Positions 1 through 9,885 are shown, counted from the stretch's first letter. The stretch is DNA of 64,000 nucleotides from Oscillospiraceae bacterium (GCA_015065615.1 SVPY01000009.1:24168-88167); one strand, 5' to 3'. Made by a program: numbers and translations. Notes: generated by a model not told the origin, from the sequence alone.

Positions 1-1299
1 ACCACTACCTATAATTCTTTATTCGCTTTCTATGCTTCGATGTATAAAAATGAAAGCCCCGAAAAGGAATCTTTGAAAAAGCTTTTAGAGGAAAATCCCG
101 AATATAAAAAGAAAACGGAGGCTCTCGATTTAATAAGCCGTAAGAAAGAATTCGAAATTACCGATAAATCATTATCCGAAAAGATGTTCTCGGATACGTA
201 TTTTTCAGCTTCGCAGGTAGAAAGCTACCATAAGTGCGCCTTCTCGTATTTTTGCAAATACGGCTTAAACGTAAAGGAAAAGCGTACCGCCGAAATAGAT
301 AACCTTGAATACGGCACCATTATGCACTATCTTTTTGAAGCAGTTTTAAAAAGCGACTACAGCGTTTATATCGACGATAAGGAAAAGCTTTTAAAGGACG
401 TAAACGAGCTTATAGAAAAATATAAGCTCACTAAAATGGGTGGACCCGATACCTTAAGCGGTAAGGATAAATACCGTTTCAACCGCCTCAGTAAAGCCGC
501 GGTTAGTATGATAGAAAGATTTATAGAGGAGCTTTCCATCAGTAAATTTAAGCCCGAGTATTTTGAATTATATCTCTCGGATTACTCCGATTTTCCGCCG
601 CTTAGAATAAAAACGGAGAGAAATAAGCTTATAACCGTGGGCGGTATTGCGGACAGAGTGGACGTATACGAAACCGAAAAGGGAAAGTACGTAAGAATAA
701 TAGACTATAAAACGGGCGCAAAGGAATTTAAATACAGCGACGTTTTATTCGGCTTAAACCTTCAGATGCTTATATATTTAGCCGCCATGGCAGAAAAAGG
801 TAAGGTAATACCTTCGGGTATACTGTACCTTCCTTCAAGTGTGCCCGAAATCAGCGGCGAGAAAAATATAAGCGATGAAGCGGTGAAAAAGGAAAAAGAT
901 AAAAAACTTGCTTCCAGCGGCGTTGTTTTGGATAACGCGGAAATTATAAACGCTATGGAAATGGGCGCATCAGGCAGATTTTTACCCACGGGTATAAAGG
1001 ATAACGGCAACTACACCAAGCCTCAGAATGTAATTAGTGAAAAAGGGTTTGAAATTCTTTTTGAACATACCAAGAATTTAATCAAAACCATGGCGGATAA
1101 TTTAATCGGCGGCGATATTCCCGCAAGTCCTTTAATGGTAAATAATAATTCCTGCGCCTATTGTCCCTACGGCAGTGTGTGCGGAAATATGAAGGACGAG
1201 AGAGCCGTAAATAAAATTAAACTCAATAAAGAAGACGTACTTAAAGAGATAGAAAAACAAAAAGAAAAAAGAGGTGAGAACGATGCCGAAATGGACTAA
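1..1299 (+). CDS. addB: AddB, ATP-dependent nuclease subunit B (5' end outside window)
   Basis: This is the C-terminal ~430 residues of AddB, the nuclease/scaffold subunit of the AddAB helicase-nuclease that resects double-strand breaks for RecA-dependent repair. The frame is open from base 1, so the N-terminal part is missing only because of the window edge. The PD-(D/E)XK nuclease core shows as GGIADRVD followed by RIIDYKTG. Four cysteines that bind a 4Fe-4S cluster in this family are present: one in SYHKCAFSYF before the core and a C-x2-C-x5-C set (CAYCPYGSVC) near the end. The stop lies 17 bases inside addA, so the two genes are probably translationally coupled. Confidence 0.93.
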   Translation, partial: TTTYNSLFAFYASMYKNESPEKESLKKLLEENPEYKKKTEALDLISRKKEFEITDKSLSEKMFSDTYFSASQVESYHKCAFSYFCKYGLNVKEKRTAEIDNLEYGTIMHYLFEAVLKSDYSVYIDDKEKLLKDVNELIEKYKLTKMGGPDTLSGKDKYRFNRLSKAAVSMIERFIEELSISKFKPEYFELYLSDYSDFPPLRIKTERNKLITVGGIADRVDVYETEKGKYVRIIDYKTGAKEFKYSDVLFGLNLQMLIYLAAMAEKGKVIPSGILYLPSSVPEISGEKNISDEAVKKEKDKKLASSGVVLDNAEIINAMEMGASGRFLPTGIKDNGNYTKPQNVISEKGFEILFEHTKNLIKTMADNLIGGDIPASPLMVNNNSCAYCPYGSVCGNMKDERAVNKIKLNKEDVLKEIEKQKEKRGENDAEMD

Positions 1300-4200
1300 A
1301 GCGCAGGAAGACGCCATAAACGCCTTAAAGGGTACCGTGCTGGTTTCAGCGGCAGCGGGCTCAGGCAAAACGGCGGTTTTAGTTGAAAGAGTAATAAGAA
1401 GAATAACAGATAAAAATAATCCCGTTGATGCCGATAAATTTCTGATAGTTACCTTCACAAAGGCAAGCGCCAACGAAATGAAGGAGAGAATCGAAAACGC
1501 TATTATCGAAAAATTAAGTCTCGAGCCCGATAATAAGCGCCTTGCAAGGCAGCAGATATTGCTTTCGCAGGCAAATATCTGTACCGTGGATAGCTTCTGC
1601 GGTAAAATTGCCCGTGAATTTTTCGAAAAACTTGGGATATCCCAGAATTTTACCGTATTAACCGGCAAAATGCAGGAGCAAATGAAGGTAGATTCTTTAA
1701 ACGAAGCCATTGCCGAAATGTATGAAAGCGGAAATACTGCCGCGGCGGATCTTTTCAGCAGCGATAAAAATGACCGAAGGCTTTTCGAAGCGGTTATGAA
1801 GCTCTACGATTTTACCCGTTCCCATCTTTTCCCAGACGAATGGCTGAAGGAAAAGCTCGGTGAGTTTTTAACAGAGGAACCCGTTTTTGAAACAAGCTGG
1901 GGCAAAGTGATATATGATTACTTAGAAAAGTCGGTAAACTTTGTCTTCGGCCTCATTAACGAGGCAAGAAGAAACGCAGCGGAAGATTCTACACTTACCG
2001 AGAAGTTTGCTTCTATGTTTGCTTCCGACGAAGCAATGGTAGCATTACTTAAAAATGCTCTTATAAATAAAAGCTGGGATGAAGTTTACTATGCTTTTTC
2101 CAAAATAAGCTTTACCCGTTTCCCTTCTGTAAGGGGCTACAGTGAAAACGCCATTAAAATAAGAGTTCAGGAACTGCGCGACACGGTAAAGGATACGCTT
2201 AAAAAGCTAAGCTCGTATTTTTACGACGATGAAGAAAATATTAAAAGCGATATTAAAGCGGTTTACCCATACGCCTGTTCTTTACACAGCCTTGTAACAA
2301 GATTCAGCGAAATCTATAACGCAAGAAAGCTTGAAAAAAATATGGCGGATTACAGCGATATCGAACACTACGCGGTCGAGCTTTTTATTAATAGGGACGA
2401 AGAGGGCAATTTACACAGAACCGACCTTGCTTTGGAAGTTTCCAAGCGTTTTGAAGAAATTATGATAGACGAATATCAGGATACCAATGACGTTCAGGAT
2501 GCTATTTTTACGGCTATTTCAAGAAACGACGAAAACAGATTTATGGTCGGCGACGTAAAGCAGAGTATTTACAGCTTCCGCGAAGCCAAGCCCGAGATTT
2601 TTATAAGGTACAAAAATTCATATAATGAGTACGACAGGGAAGAGGAAAAATACCCCGCTGTAATTAATCTCGACAGAAACTTCCGTTCAGATAAAAACGT
2701 TATAAATACGGTTAACTTCTTTTTTTCTAATCTTATGTCCGAAAGCTTCGGCGGTATAAATTATAAAAACCGCGAAGAGCTGAAAGAGGGAGTGGAAAAA
2801 GAAGCAAAAATAAACTGCGAGACCGAAATTGCTTTTATTAATGAGCCCGAGCTTATTACAAACGAGCAGGCGGAGGCAAGATATATAGCAAATAAAATTA
2901 AAGAGATAATGAATTCTCCCTACAGAGTTACCGATAAAAACGGTGAAAGAAAAGCTTCCTACCGCGATTTCACAATTTTATTAAGAAGTGCCAATAAGTA
3001 CGCTTACAATTATTCCGAGGAGCTTACAAAGCTCGGCGTACCTGCAAGAGCAGCTGTAACCAGCTCATTCTTTACTAAAGAAGAAGTTTTAACAGTGATT
3101 TCTTTCTTGCAGGTAATTGATAATCCTAATCAGGATATTCCCCTGTTGTCGGTGCTTTTAAGTCCCATATACGGCTTTACTCCCGACGATATGGCGGCTT
3201 TAAGGGTGGAGGACAGAAAAAATTCCCTCTACGTATCACTTTTAAAAAGTCAGGAAAGTAAATATACTGAAGTGTTAAAAGAGCTTGAAAAGCTTCGTAC
3301 CTTAGCCGCTACCATGAGCGCGTCAGAATTCATCTCCTATTTCTATACCTACATAGACTTTGAAAATATTGTAAAGGTTATGGAAAACGGCGACGAAAGA
3401 TTAAATAATTTAAGAAGATTAAAACAGCTTGCCTCCGATTTTGAAAGCGATAGCTTTATGGGAGTTTCTGGATTTGTACATTTTATAGAAAAGCTTATTA
3501 TGAAAGGCTCCGATATTGAAGGCGGCAGTACCGTTTCTGAAACTGCCGATGCCGTAAAAATAATGAGCATACATAAATCCAAAGGTCTTGAATTCCCCGT
3601 ATGTTTCATAGCAGGGTGCAGTAAGAAGTTTAATTTCGAAAGAAGTGACGTTGTACTGAATTCCAAACTCGGCTTAGGCGTAAGCATAAAGCATCCCGTA
3701 ACGGGAATTAAATATTCGGGTATAGTAAAGGATTCCGCAGAGCTTAATAACCGTTTAAAAGAAGCAAGTGAAGAATTAAGAGTTTTCTACGTTGCTTTAA
3801 CAAGAGCGAAGGATAAGCTCATTCTTGTTTCAACTATTGATAATTTAGAAAAGAGCCTTTCAAAAGTTCACGCAAGAATCTCGGATGAAAACGGCTCCTT
3901 CGCCGCTGAATCGGCGGACAGACTCTCAGACTGGATAATGCTTTCAGCTTTAAAGCACCCCGACGGCAGGAGCTTGAGAAAACTTATAAACGCCGAGGAA
4001 AACGGTATATGCTTTGAAAATTACTCAAAATGGAATATTGAAATTGTGACTCCTTACGAGGAAGTTAGTGAAACTATAGAAGCGGAAAAAGAAATTTATG
4101 AGCCCGATATGGCGCTCTACGAAGAAATAAAACGTAAGTGCGAATTTGTTTATCCGAAAAGCGGCATAAACACTATTCCTTCAAAGGTTACCGCTACACA

Positions 4201-4768
4201 GCTTACAAATGAATTTAAAAATCTATCTCTGCCGCGTCCCTCATTTTTAAGCTACAAGGGTCTTACGCCTGCCGAAAGAGGTATAGCGCTTCATTCCTTT
4301 ATGCAGTTTTTAAACTTCAAAAATGACCCCGAAACGGAGCTTAAAAGGCTTGTGGAGGAAGGCTTTATAACAAAGGAGCAGGGCGAGAGCGTAAATCTCT
4401 ATCTCGTTAAAAAGTTCCTTTCAAGTAAACTTGGCAAAAGAATAATAAACGCCGATATTATTGAAAAGGAATACAGATTCAGCGTTAATATAGATGCAGG
4501 CATTGTAAATCCCGATATAAGTGAGGAGTATAAAATGCTCCCCGTTATACTGCAGGGCGCAATTGACTGCTATTTTGTGGAAAAAGGCAAAATCTATATC
4601 GTGGACTTCAAAACAGACAGAGTAAGCGATACGTCTGAGCTTGTGGATGAGTACGGCACACAGCTTAAGCTTTACGCTAACGCTCTAAGGCAGATATTGG
4701 ATTACCCCGTAGGCGGATGTTATATTTTCTCACTGCACCTTTCCGAAAGTGTCGAGATAAATTTATAA
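1283..4768 (+). CDS. addA: AddA, ATP-dependent helicase/nuclease subunit A
   Basis: AddA is the UvrD-like motor and second nuclease of AddAB. I place the start at the ATG at 1283, with AGAGGTGAG 6 bases upstream; an in-frame GTG at 1274 lies inside that ribosome binding site. The 1161 residues carry Walker A (AAAGSGKT, 23-30), a DExx box in IMIDEYQDTND near 393, GDVKQSIYSFR, the helicase motif MSIHKSKGLEFP, and VALTRAKDKL. A C-terminal RecB-type nuclease motif, IVDFKTDR, lies near 1107. The length is slightly below that of Bacillus AddA. The gene overlaps addB, giving the usual addBA order. Confidence 0.96.
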   Translation: MPKWTKAQEDAINALKGTVLVSAAAGSGKTAVLVERVIRRITDKNNPVDADKFLIVTFTKASANEMKERIENAIIEKLSLEPDNKRLARQQILLSQANICTVDSFCGKIAREFFEKLGISQNFTVLTGKMQEQMKVDSLNEAIAEMYESGNTAAADLFSSDKNDRRLFEAVMKLYDFTRSHLFPDEWLKEKLGEFLTEEPVFETSWGKVIYDYLEKSVNFVFGLINEARRNAAEDSTLTEKFASMFASDEAMVALLKNALINKSWDEVYYAFSKISFTRFPSVRGYSENAIKIRVQELRDTVKDTLKKLSSYFYDDEENIKSDIKAVYPYACSLHSLVTRFSEIYNARKLEKNMADYSDIEHYAVELFINRDEEGNLHRTDLALEVSKRFEEIMIDEYQDTNDVQDAIFTAISRNDENRFMVGDVKQSIYSFREAKPEIFIRYKNSYNEYDREEEKYPAVINLDRNFRSDKNVINTVNFFFSNLMSESFGGINYKNREELKEGVEKEAKINCETEIAFINEPELITNEQAEARYIANKIKEIMNSPYRVTDKNGERKASYRDFTILLRSANKYAYNYSEELTKLGVPARAAVTSSFFTKEEVLTVISFLQVIDNPNQDIPLLSVLLSPIYGFTPDDMAALRVEDRKNSLYVSLLKSQESKYTEVLKELEKLRTLAATMSASEFISYFYTYIDFENIVKVMENGDERLNNLRRLKQLASDFESDSFMGVSGFVHFIEKLIMKGSDIEGGSTVSETADAVKIMSIHKSKGLEFPVCFIAGCSKKFNFERSDVVLNSKLGLGVSIKHPVTGIKYSGIVKDSAELNNRLKEASEELRVFYVALTRAKDKLILVSTIDNLEKSLSKVHARISDENGSFAAESADRLSDWIMLSALKHPDGRSLRKLINAEENGICFENYSKWNIEIVTPYEEVSETIEAEKEIYEPDMALYEEIKRKCEFVYPKSGINTIPSKVTATQLTNEFKNLSLPRPSFLSYKGLTPAERGIALHSFMQFLNFKNDPETELKRLVEEGFITKEQGESVNLYLVKKFLSSKLGKRIINADIIEKEYRFSVNIDAGIVNPDISEEYKMLPVILQGAIDCYFVEKGKIYIVDFKTDRVSDTSELVDEYGTQLKLYANALRQILDYPVGGCYIFSLHLSESVEINL

Positions 4769-4773
4769 ATCAG

Positions 4774-4802
4774 TTGATTTTATTATTTCTTTGTGGCATA
4801 AT
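4774..4802 (+). promoter_or_regulatory. Probable sigma-A promoter of eutH
   Basis: TTGATT at 4774-4779 and CATAAT at 4797-4802 are separated by 17 bases, about 30 bases before the eutH start. The gene therefore looks transcribed separately from addA. Confidence 0.5.
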
Positions 4803-4832
4803 TTACAAAGATTTGTAAATTGAGGTATTATT

Positions 4833-5933
4833 ATGGATTTCGGTCAGATTATTACATATATTATGCTGTTTTTTGCGCTTATCGGTGCGGTGGACAGGTG
4901 CCTTGGCTGTAAGTTCGGCCCCGGTAAAACCTTTGAGCAGGGCTTTGAAACAATGGGTCCTTTGGCGCTTGCCATGATAGGTCTTAATACTGTAGCGCCT
5001 TTAATATCCAATTATCTTTCACCCGTGCTTTCGCCTGTTTGTATGGCTGTAGGTATAGACCCTTCGTTTATTGCAGGTCTTTTACTCGCAAACGACTGCG
5101 GCGGCTGGCCATTGGCTTTGGCTTTAGGTCAGGACGAACTTATCGCAAAATTTATGGGCAGTATAGTAGGCTCAATTATGGGATGTACGGTAACCTTTAC
5201 CGTTCCTTTCAGCTTCTCATCGGCTGCAAAAGAAAACAGATCAGGCATAGCAAAAGGCTTGATCATAGGTCTTATCACAGTACCTGTCGGCTGTTTTGCA
5301 GGCGGATTATTTATGGGAATTAACATTCTTTCATTAATTCTTAATCTTTTACCGCTTATAGTTCTGTCTTTGGCTTTTATTGCAGGTTTAAAATTTGCCG
5401 AGAGAATCACGGTGAAAATTGTAACCGTGTTCGGCTATATAATTACCGCCATTATAACGGTCTCCCTTGCAATAGCTATGGTTATAAAGGTAATGGGACT
5501 CGACGTTCCTCTCTTTACTCCTTTTGATGAAAGTTTATTGGTAGTGGGCAGTATAGCAATTGTGCTTTGCGGCGCCTTTACAATGCTTTTCTTTATTAAT
5601 AAAATTTTTGGTAAGAGCTTTGGAAAAATAGGCAAAAAATTGGGCATCAACGAAACATCGGTTATGGGCATTATTACAACCGCTGTAAACAGTATTCCTA
5701 CCTTCGGTATGATGAAGGATATGGACGAAAGAGGCGTAATAATAAATACCGCTTTCGCCGTAACTGGCTCTTTTATGCTGGGCGATCATCTTGCTTACGT
5801 TGCAAGTACCGATGCCTCTATTTCTCTTCCTTTAATTTTAGGTAAATTTATTGGCGGCGCCCTTGCAATAGTACTGGCTTTGCTGATGACTAAAGATAAA
5901 AAAGAGAGTGAAAAAATTAAATCTAAAACTTAA
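4833..5933 (+). CDS. eutH: EutH-family ethanolamine permease
   Basis: A 366-residue, very hydrophobic protein with roughly ten membrane segments. It has the family's conserved N-terminal stretch (GPGKTFEQGFETMGPLALAM) and LLANDCGGWPLA, both typical of EutH, which imports ethanolamine at low external concentration. The start follows TTGAGG with suitable spacing. No other ethanolamine-utilisation gene (eutBC lyase, shell proteins, eutVW) is in the window and the gene has its own promoter, so it is an orphan permease here. The assignment rests on family resemblance, and the substrate is inferred. Confidence 0.85.
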   Translation: MDFGQIITYIMLFFALIGAVDRCLGCKFGPGKTFEQGFETMGPLALAMIGLNTVAPLISNYLSPVLSPVCMAVGIDPSFIAGLLLANDCGGWPLALALGQDELIAKFMGSIVGSIMGCTVTFTVPFSFSSAAKENRSGIAKGLIIGLITVPVGCFAGGLFMGINILSLILNLLPLIVLSLAFIAGLKFAERITVKIVTVFGYIITAIITVSLAIAMVIKVMGLDVPLFTPFDESLLVVGSIAIVLCGAFTMLFFINKIFGKSFGKIGKKLGINETSVMGIITTAVNSIPTFGMMKDMDERGVIINTAFAVTGSFMLGDHLAYVASTDASISLPLILGKFIGGALAIVLALLMTKDKKESEKIKSKT

Positions 5934-5970
5934 TAGTATAAAATTTAATAAAAATAAAGGCAAAAAAGAG

Positions 5971-6000
5971 AAGCAGAACCGATAATTTTCGGCTCTGCTT
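5971..6000. terminator. Bidirectional terminator between eutH and the C39 peptidase
   Basis: A stem of AAGCAGAACCGA pairs with TTCGGCTCTGCTT, with A-runs before and T-runs after it. It can serve both convergent genes. Confidence 0.75.
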
Positions 6001-6003
6001 TTA

Positions 6004-6879
6004 TTATTCATCCAATTTTCTTATGACCCATAAATTTCGTATCTGGCCTTTTATATTTTCAAAATTCCACAGCTTTTCCGAGTTTTTTATACTGTTGGGA
6101 TCATTTACCTTCAGAAGTCCGTTTTCTATGCCTGTAAACACAATAAAATGTCCGCTGGTGGTAAAATCACCTTCGCCCATAATTGCAACTATTGGGTTTC
6201 CTACCTCTAAATTTCTTATTATTCTGTCAAAATCAAGGCCGATTTCAGTTACGTCGAAGCCTAAATCCGCCGCGCCTTTACTGAATAATTCCCAGGAAGT
6301 GCCGTTACCTGCCACACAGTAGCCGTTCTCTATAGAATACTCAATCATTTTATCGGGGCTGTAATTTTCGTCACCCGTTAAATAATAAAGGCACATAGAA
6401 AGTGATACGGGTCCGCAGCCTGTTAAACCTGCAACGCCGCTGCCGTATTCCATATAACCCCACCTTTTATCCCACTGCATAAAGAGGGGGACTGTCTCAA
6501 GGTTTTCATATTCACTTAAATCTACCGCCGCTTTATTATCTTTTAAAAGAGGGTAATTAAGTACGAATTCTCTTGTCTCGCGGTTTTTATAAAACAGTTC
6601 TATAAGCTCCTGGGGGTATTCACCGTAGTCAACTCCGTTTGCATTGGCAAATGCCATAATTTCGGGGTTGTAGGCTGTTTCTATTGGCTTTTTTTCTTCG
6701 TATGTAAATGCTTCAATGATTTTTGGCACAGCAAATATAGCTGTGATTATAACGGCAAAAGCAACCGGCAATACTACTGAAAGAAGCACTCTTAATTTTT
6801 CATTTTCTTTTATGTAACAAAGAATATTGTGTTTTTTATATCTTAACCGTTTCTGCTTTTTGTATGTCAGTTTATCCAT
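6004..6879 (-). CDS. Membrane-anchored C39-like cysteine peptidase
   Basis: A 291-residue protein with a basic N-terminus, one membrane segment at about 30-52 and an extracellular C39_2 papain-like domain. The probable catalytic cysteine is in GLTGCGPVSLSMCL, followed by GHFIVFTGI (histidine) and VNDPNS. The ATG at 6879 is chosen because AAAGGAG lies just upstream; a further in-frame ATG at 6924 lacks a site. Stand-alone proteins of this kind are common in Clostridia and their substrates are mostly unknown. No bacteriocin gene or peptide exporter is adjacent, so a leader-peptide-processing role is not supported. Confidence 0.8.
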   Translation of the reverse strand: MDKLTYKKQKRLRYKKHNILCYIKENEKLRVLLSVVLPVAFAVIITAIFAVPKIIEAFTYEEKKPIETAYNPEIMAFANANGVDYGEYPQELIELFYKNRETREFVLNYPLLKDNKAAVDLSEYENLETVPLFMQWDKRWGYMEYGSGVAGLTGCGPVSLSMCLYYLTGDENYSPDKMIEYSIENGYCVAGNGTSWELFSKGAADLGFDVTEIGLDFDRIIRNLEVGNPIVAIMGEGDFTTSGHFIVFTGIENGLLKVNDPNSIKNSEKLWNFENIKGQIRNLWVIRKLDE

Positions 6880-6994
6880 TTTTATTCTCCTTTTATAAAT
6901 AATAACATAAAATTCATTTAACATCTATTTAATAATTACATTATAACAGAAGATTCTTAAAATAATCTGACGAAATTTGAAAGATTTAAAATAA

Positions 6995-7025
6995 AATCGC
7001 GAAAGAAGCAAGTTCCTTCGCGATT
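6995..7025. terminator. Terminator downstream of the M20 peptidase gene
   Basis: The hairpin AATCGCGAAAGAA / TTCCTTCGCGATT is flanked by A- and T-runs and ends the minus-strand transcript from 7032-9885. Confidence 0.7.
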
Positions 7026-7031
7026 CTTTTA

Positions 7032-8465
7032 TTAACACTGTTTCATAAGTCTTATGTAGAATTCAACCGCTTTGTTTACTGTCTCAAGTCTTATTCTCTC
7101 GTTATTGCCGTGGATGGTAGCTCTTTCCTCGCTTGTCAGATCCATAGCACTGAATCTAAAGACCTTGTCGCTTATTTTACCCCAATGGCGTGAATCGGAG
7201 CACTGCACCATAAGGTAGGGGGAAACTATTGAGCCCTTCCATGTAGAGGCAACCGCCGTCTTTACCTTTTCGAAACCTTCGCAGTCTGTTGTTGAAATTC
7301 GGCTGGGGTTCATACCCATTAAAACTTCAACTTCAATATCGCCGTCATTTATGGTTTTTTCAAGGTAAGCCTTTGCACTTTCAACGGTATCTTCGGGATT
7401 TAAGCGGATGTTGGAAACAAGGGATGCCTTGGGAGGAATAACGTTTGATGCCTTTGAGCCTTCAGCCTGAGTGAAAGCAACTGTTGTACGCATCAAAGCA
7501 TTCATCTCGCCGCCGCTTAAATTGCATATAAGGGTTAAAACAGGCTTAAAAAGCCAGAGGTTTGCAAAAATCATTCTGTAAACGAAAGAACTGTGTCTTC
7601 CGAGAGTATCGAACATTTTTGCTACGGGCGGAGTAATATGTGTTTTAAAGGGATTTTTGGAAAGTTTTACACAGGCTTTTGAAAGGCTTAAAATAGGAGT
7701 TTTCGGCTTGGGCGCAGAGGCGTGACCGCCCTGAGATTTAGCAGTATATCTAACGTCCATCATACCTTTTTCCGCTATGCCTATAAGTCCGCAGGGAGCA
7801 GAAACACCGGGGAAAACGTTTTCAACAACGGCACCGCCTTCATCCACTACCATAGAAGGGGTAATGCCTGCTTTTTCAAATAAATCCACAATGTTTAAAG
7901 CACCGTTTCCGCTTACTTCCTCGCCGCCGGAGAATGCAAAGTAAATATCGTTTTCGGGAGTGAAGCCCTTTCTTATAAGATGCTCCGCCGCTGAGAGCAC
8001 ACCGTTAAAAGTAACCTTTGTATCAAGAGTGCCGCGTCCCCAGAGTACGCCGTCTTCAATGATTGCGTCAAATGCAGGTTTATCCCACATATCTTCGTTA
8101 ACTGGCACAACATCATAGTGAGCCATCATAACTGCAGGGTCGTTTTCGTTTTTACCGCACCATTTAAAGAGCAAGCCTCTGTCGGGAAGTTCTTTAAAAT
8201 CGCATACTTCAAATACGGAAGGGTAGAGGATAGGGAGGATTTTTATGAGCTTTTCAAACTCTTCGTTATCTTCCAGATTTCTATCTTTATAGGAAACGGT
8301 TTTGCATTTTATAAGTTCCTGAAGCCTTTTTACGGTAATATCCTTATCGAATACTTCTTCCTCCTTATTTACCTTTGTGTTATCGATAGGTTTGAAATTA
8401 ATAGTTCTGTAAACAACGTAAGCTATTAAGAGAAATAATAAAATTACGGGAATAAGCCACCACAT
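7032..8465 (-). CDS. M20-family metallopeptidase, membrane anchored
   Basis: A 477-residue member of the M20 family (carboxypeptidase/acylase, PM20D1-like) with an N-terminal membrane anchor at 2-20. Metal-binding motifs are AHYDVVP (115-121), GRGTLDTK (143-150) and GGEE (180-183), followed by an inserted dimerisation domain and a late HWG. The family hydrolyses small peptides or N-acyl amino acids with two zinc ions. The gene lies 3 bases after the end of an integral membrane protein gene and shares an operon with it and a DUF5058 gene, which suggests uptake or release of the peptidase's substrate or product. The exact substrate cannot be read from sequence. Confidence 0.88.
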   Translation of the reverse strand: MWWLIPVILLFLLIAYVVYRTINFKPIDNTKVNKEEEVFDKDITVKRLQELIKCKTVSYKDRNLEDNEEFEKLIKILPILYPSVFEVCDFKELPDRGLLFKWCGKNENDPAVMMAHYDVVPVNEDMWDKPAFDAIIEDGVLWGRGTLDTKVTFNGVLSAAEHLIRKGFTPENDIYFAFSGGEEVSGNGALNIVDLFEKAGITPSMVVDEGGAVVENVFPGVSAPCGLIGIAEKGMMDVRYTAKSQGGHASAPKPKTPILSLSKACVKLSKNPFKTHITPPVAKMFDTLGRHSSFVYRMIFANLWLFKPVLTLICNLSGGEMNALMRTTVAFTQAEGSKASNVIPPKASLVSNIRLNPEDTVESAKAYLEKTINDGDIEVEVLMGMNPSRISTTDCEGFEKVKTAVASTWKGSIVSPYLMVQCSDSRHWGKISDKVFRFSAMDLTSEERATIHGNNERIRLETVNKAVEFYIRLMKQC

Positions 8466-8468
8466 AAA

Positions 8469-9134
8469 TTATAACCATCCTTTCTTGTACATAATTCTTG
8501 CTACAAGCAGCGTGAAAAGTACGCCGACGGGTACCATAATACCAACCGTACCCGCATTTAAAGCCGGTACAAAAATGAAAAGTATAAGCATTAAAATAAC
8601 GGGTGCGATAGAAAGTTTTAAATTCTTACTGATAAATACTACTGCAAGGCCGCCGAAGAGAGCAGGCAGAATCATATTGAATGCAGGCTCAAGTACGGGG
8701 GATTCAAGTATAGGTGTTAAAGGTACAATACATATTACACCGATGATAATTATAATTGTAGTTATAATACTTGAAACAGCGATAGAAATTGTAGAAATTA
8801 CTTCGCCCTCTTCATCAGAAGCTTTTACGCCCGCTCTTTCCATAGCGTCAATAGCGCAGGGGAGCTTTAAGTTGCTTATATTACCGGTAATAAATGAAAG
8901 GTAAGAGCCGCCGGCACCAAGCATAGGAACGTAAGTGAAAATTTCAACTATACCTACCGCCCAGTACATGGGTGCAGTAGCAAGTATACCTTTGGCAAGT
9001 ACTTCGTAATTGGGTATAGCGTTAAATACAAGTGAAACTGCTACGGGGAAAAGGAGAATAATAAGACCTAAAGCGATACCCCATATCATACCGTCACGGT
9101 GAACGCTTTCCATATATGAAAGTTTCTTTTTCAT
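8469..9134 (-). CDS. Integral membrane protein, probable transporter subunit
   Basis: A 221-residue protein with about six hydrophobic segments. The ATG at 9134 follows AAAGGAG; the longer open frame upstream has no ribosome binding site. I do not recognise a named family with confidence. The placement between a DUF5058 membrane protein (16 bases upstream) and an M20 peptidase (3 bases downstream) suggests that the two membrane proteins form one complex handling the peptidase's substrate. Residues ERAGVKASDEEGE form a probable cytoplasmic loop. Confidence 0.7.
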   Translation of the reverse strand: MKKKLSYMESVHRDGMIWGIALGLIILLFPVAVSLVFNAIPNYEVLAKGILATAPMYWAVGIVEIFTYVPMLGAGGSYLSFITGNISNLKLPCAIDAMERAGVKASDEEGEVISTISIAVSSIITTIIIIIGVICIVPLTPILESPVLEPAFNMILPALFGGLAVVFISKNLKLSIAPVILMLILFIFVPALNAGTVGIMVPVGVLFTLLVARIMYKKGWL

Positions 9135-9150
9135 TATAATTTCTCCTTTC

Positions 9151-9885
9151 TTATGATAATAAACTTGTGTAAGGAATAGCCGAAGCCATACCAACTATAA
9201 GGCTTATTGGCAGGGCGTAATCGGTCATCCAGCGAATTTTGAACTTATTAGCACAGGTGCCGCAAATAGCCATAATCAATGCGGATGTAGCCATAACGCA
9301 AACAGGGATAAGGCCTGTTAAATCACCTTTTACTACGTTGCCTACGTCGCAGAATACGTAGCCAAGGAAAGCTGATATCATACCAAGAAACATTGCGTTA
9401 TTAAATATTTCGCCCCACTTTTTATCCTTCATACCAATTTTATTCATGCCGCTCTGAATTTTCTTGGTAATAAAGGGGATTATGAATAAACCGGAGGAAA
9501 TACCGATAGTCATAACCCATACGATAGTAACGAAAATAGAAGGATCAGTAACTGTTGTACCTGCGCTCATACCTGCAGCTTCAAGGGCGTTGCCGGCAGC
9601 TACGGTTTCATATGTAATTGAGCCAACAACAGAAAGTCTCAGCCAAGGAAGAGGCAAACCTAAGCTTTTGCTTAGTGCAACAACACCTACAAGAATTGCC
9701 ATAGCAGGTGCAATGGTGAAAATTGCACTTGAAGTAATTGTGTTTTTTACTGTTTCCTTTTTTATACCGAGCTCTTTTGCTCGCTTCATAGCTTTAATAA
9801 GGAAGTATACGGACTGAGCAAGAACTGCACAAACCGCAACAGCTACAAGAACGTATAAAACAGGACTGTTAACGTTGAATTCCAA
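9151..9885 (-). CDS. DUF5058 family membrane protein
   Basis: A 244-residue polytopic membrane protein resembling the DUF5058 family, whose function is unknown. The start is a TTG at 9885, chosen because AAAGGAG sits 8 bases before it; the open frame runs back to a GTG at 9924 without a site. It has an amphipathic segment after the first helix (KAMKRAKELGIKKETVK) and a G/A-rich core (ETVAAGNALEAAGMSAG). It is the first gene of a three-gene minus-strand operon with a second membrane protein and an M20 peptidase. Confidence 0.7.
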   Translation of the reverse strand: MEFNVNSPVLYVLVAVAVCAVLAQSVYFLIKAMKRAKELGIKKETVKNTITSSAIFTIAPAMAILVGVVALSKSLGLPLPWLRLSVVGSITYETVAAGNALEAAGMSAGTTVTDPSIFVTIVWVMTIGISSGLFIIPFITKKIQSGMNKIGMKDKKWGEIFNNAMFLGMISAFLGYVFCDVGNVVKGDLTGLIPVCVMATSALIMAICGTCANKFKIRWMTDYALPISLIVGMASAIPYTSLLS

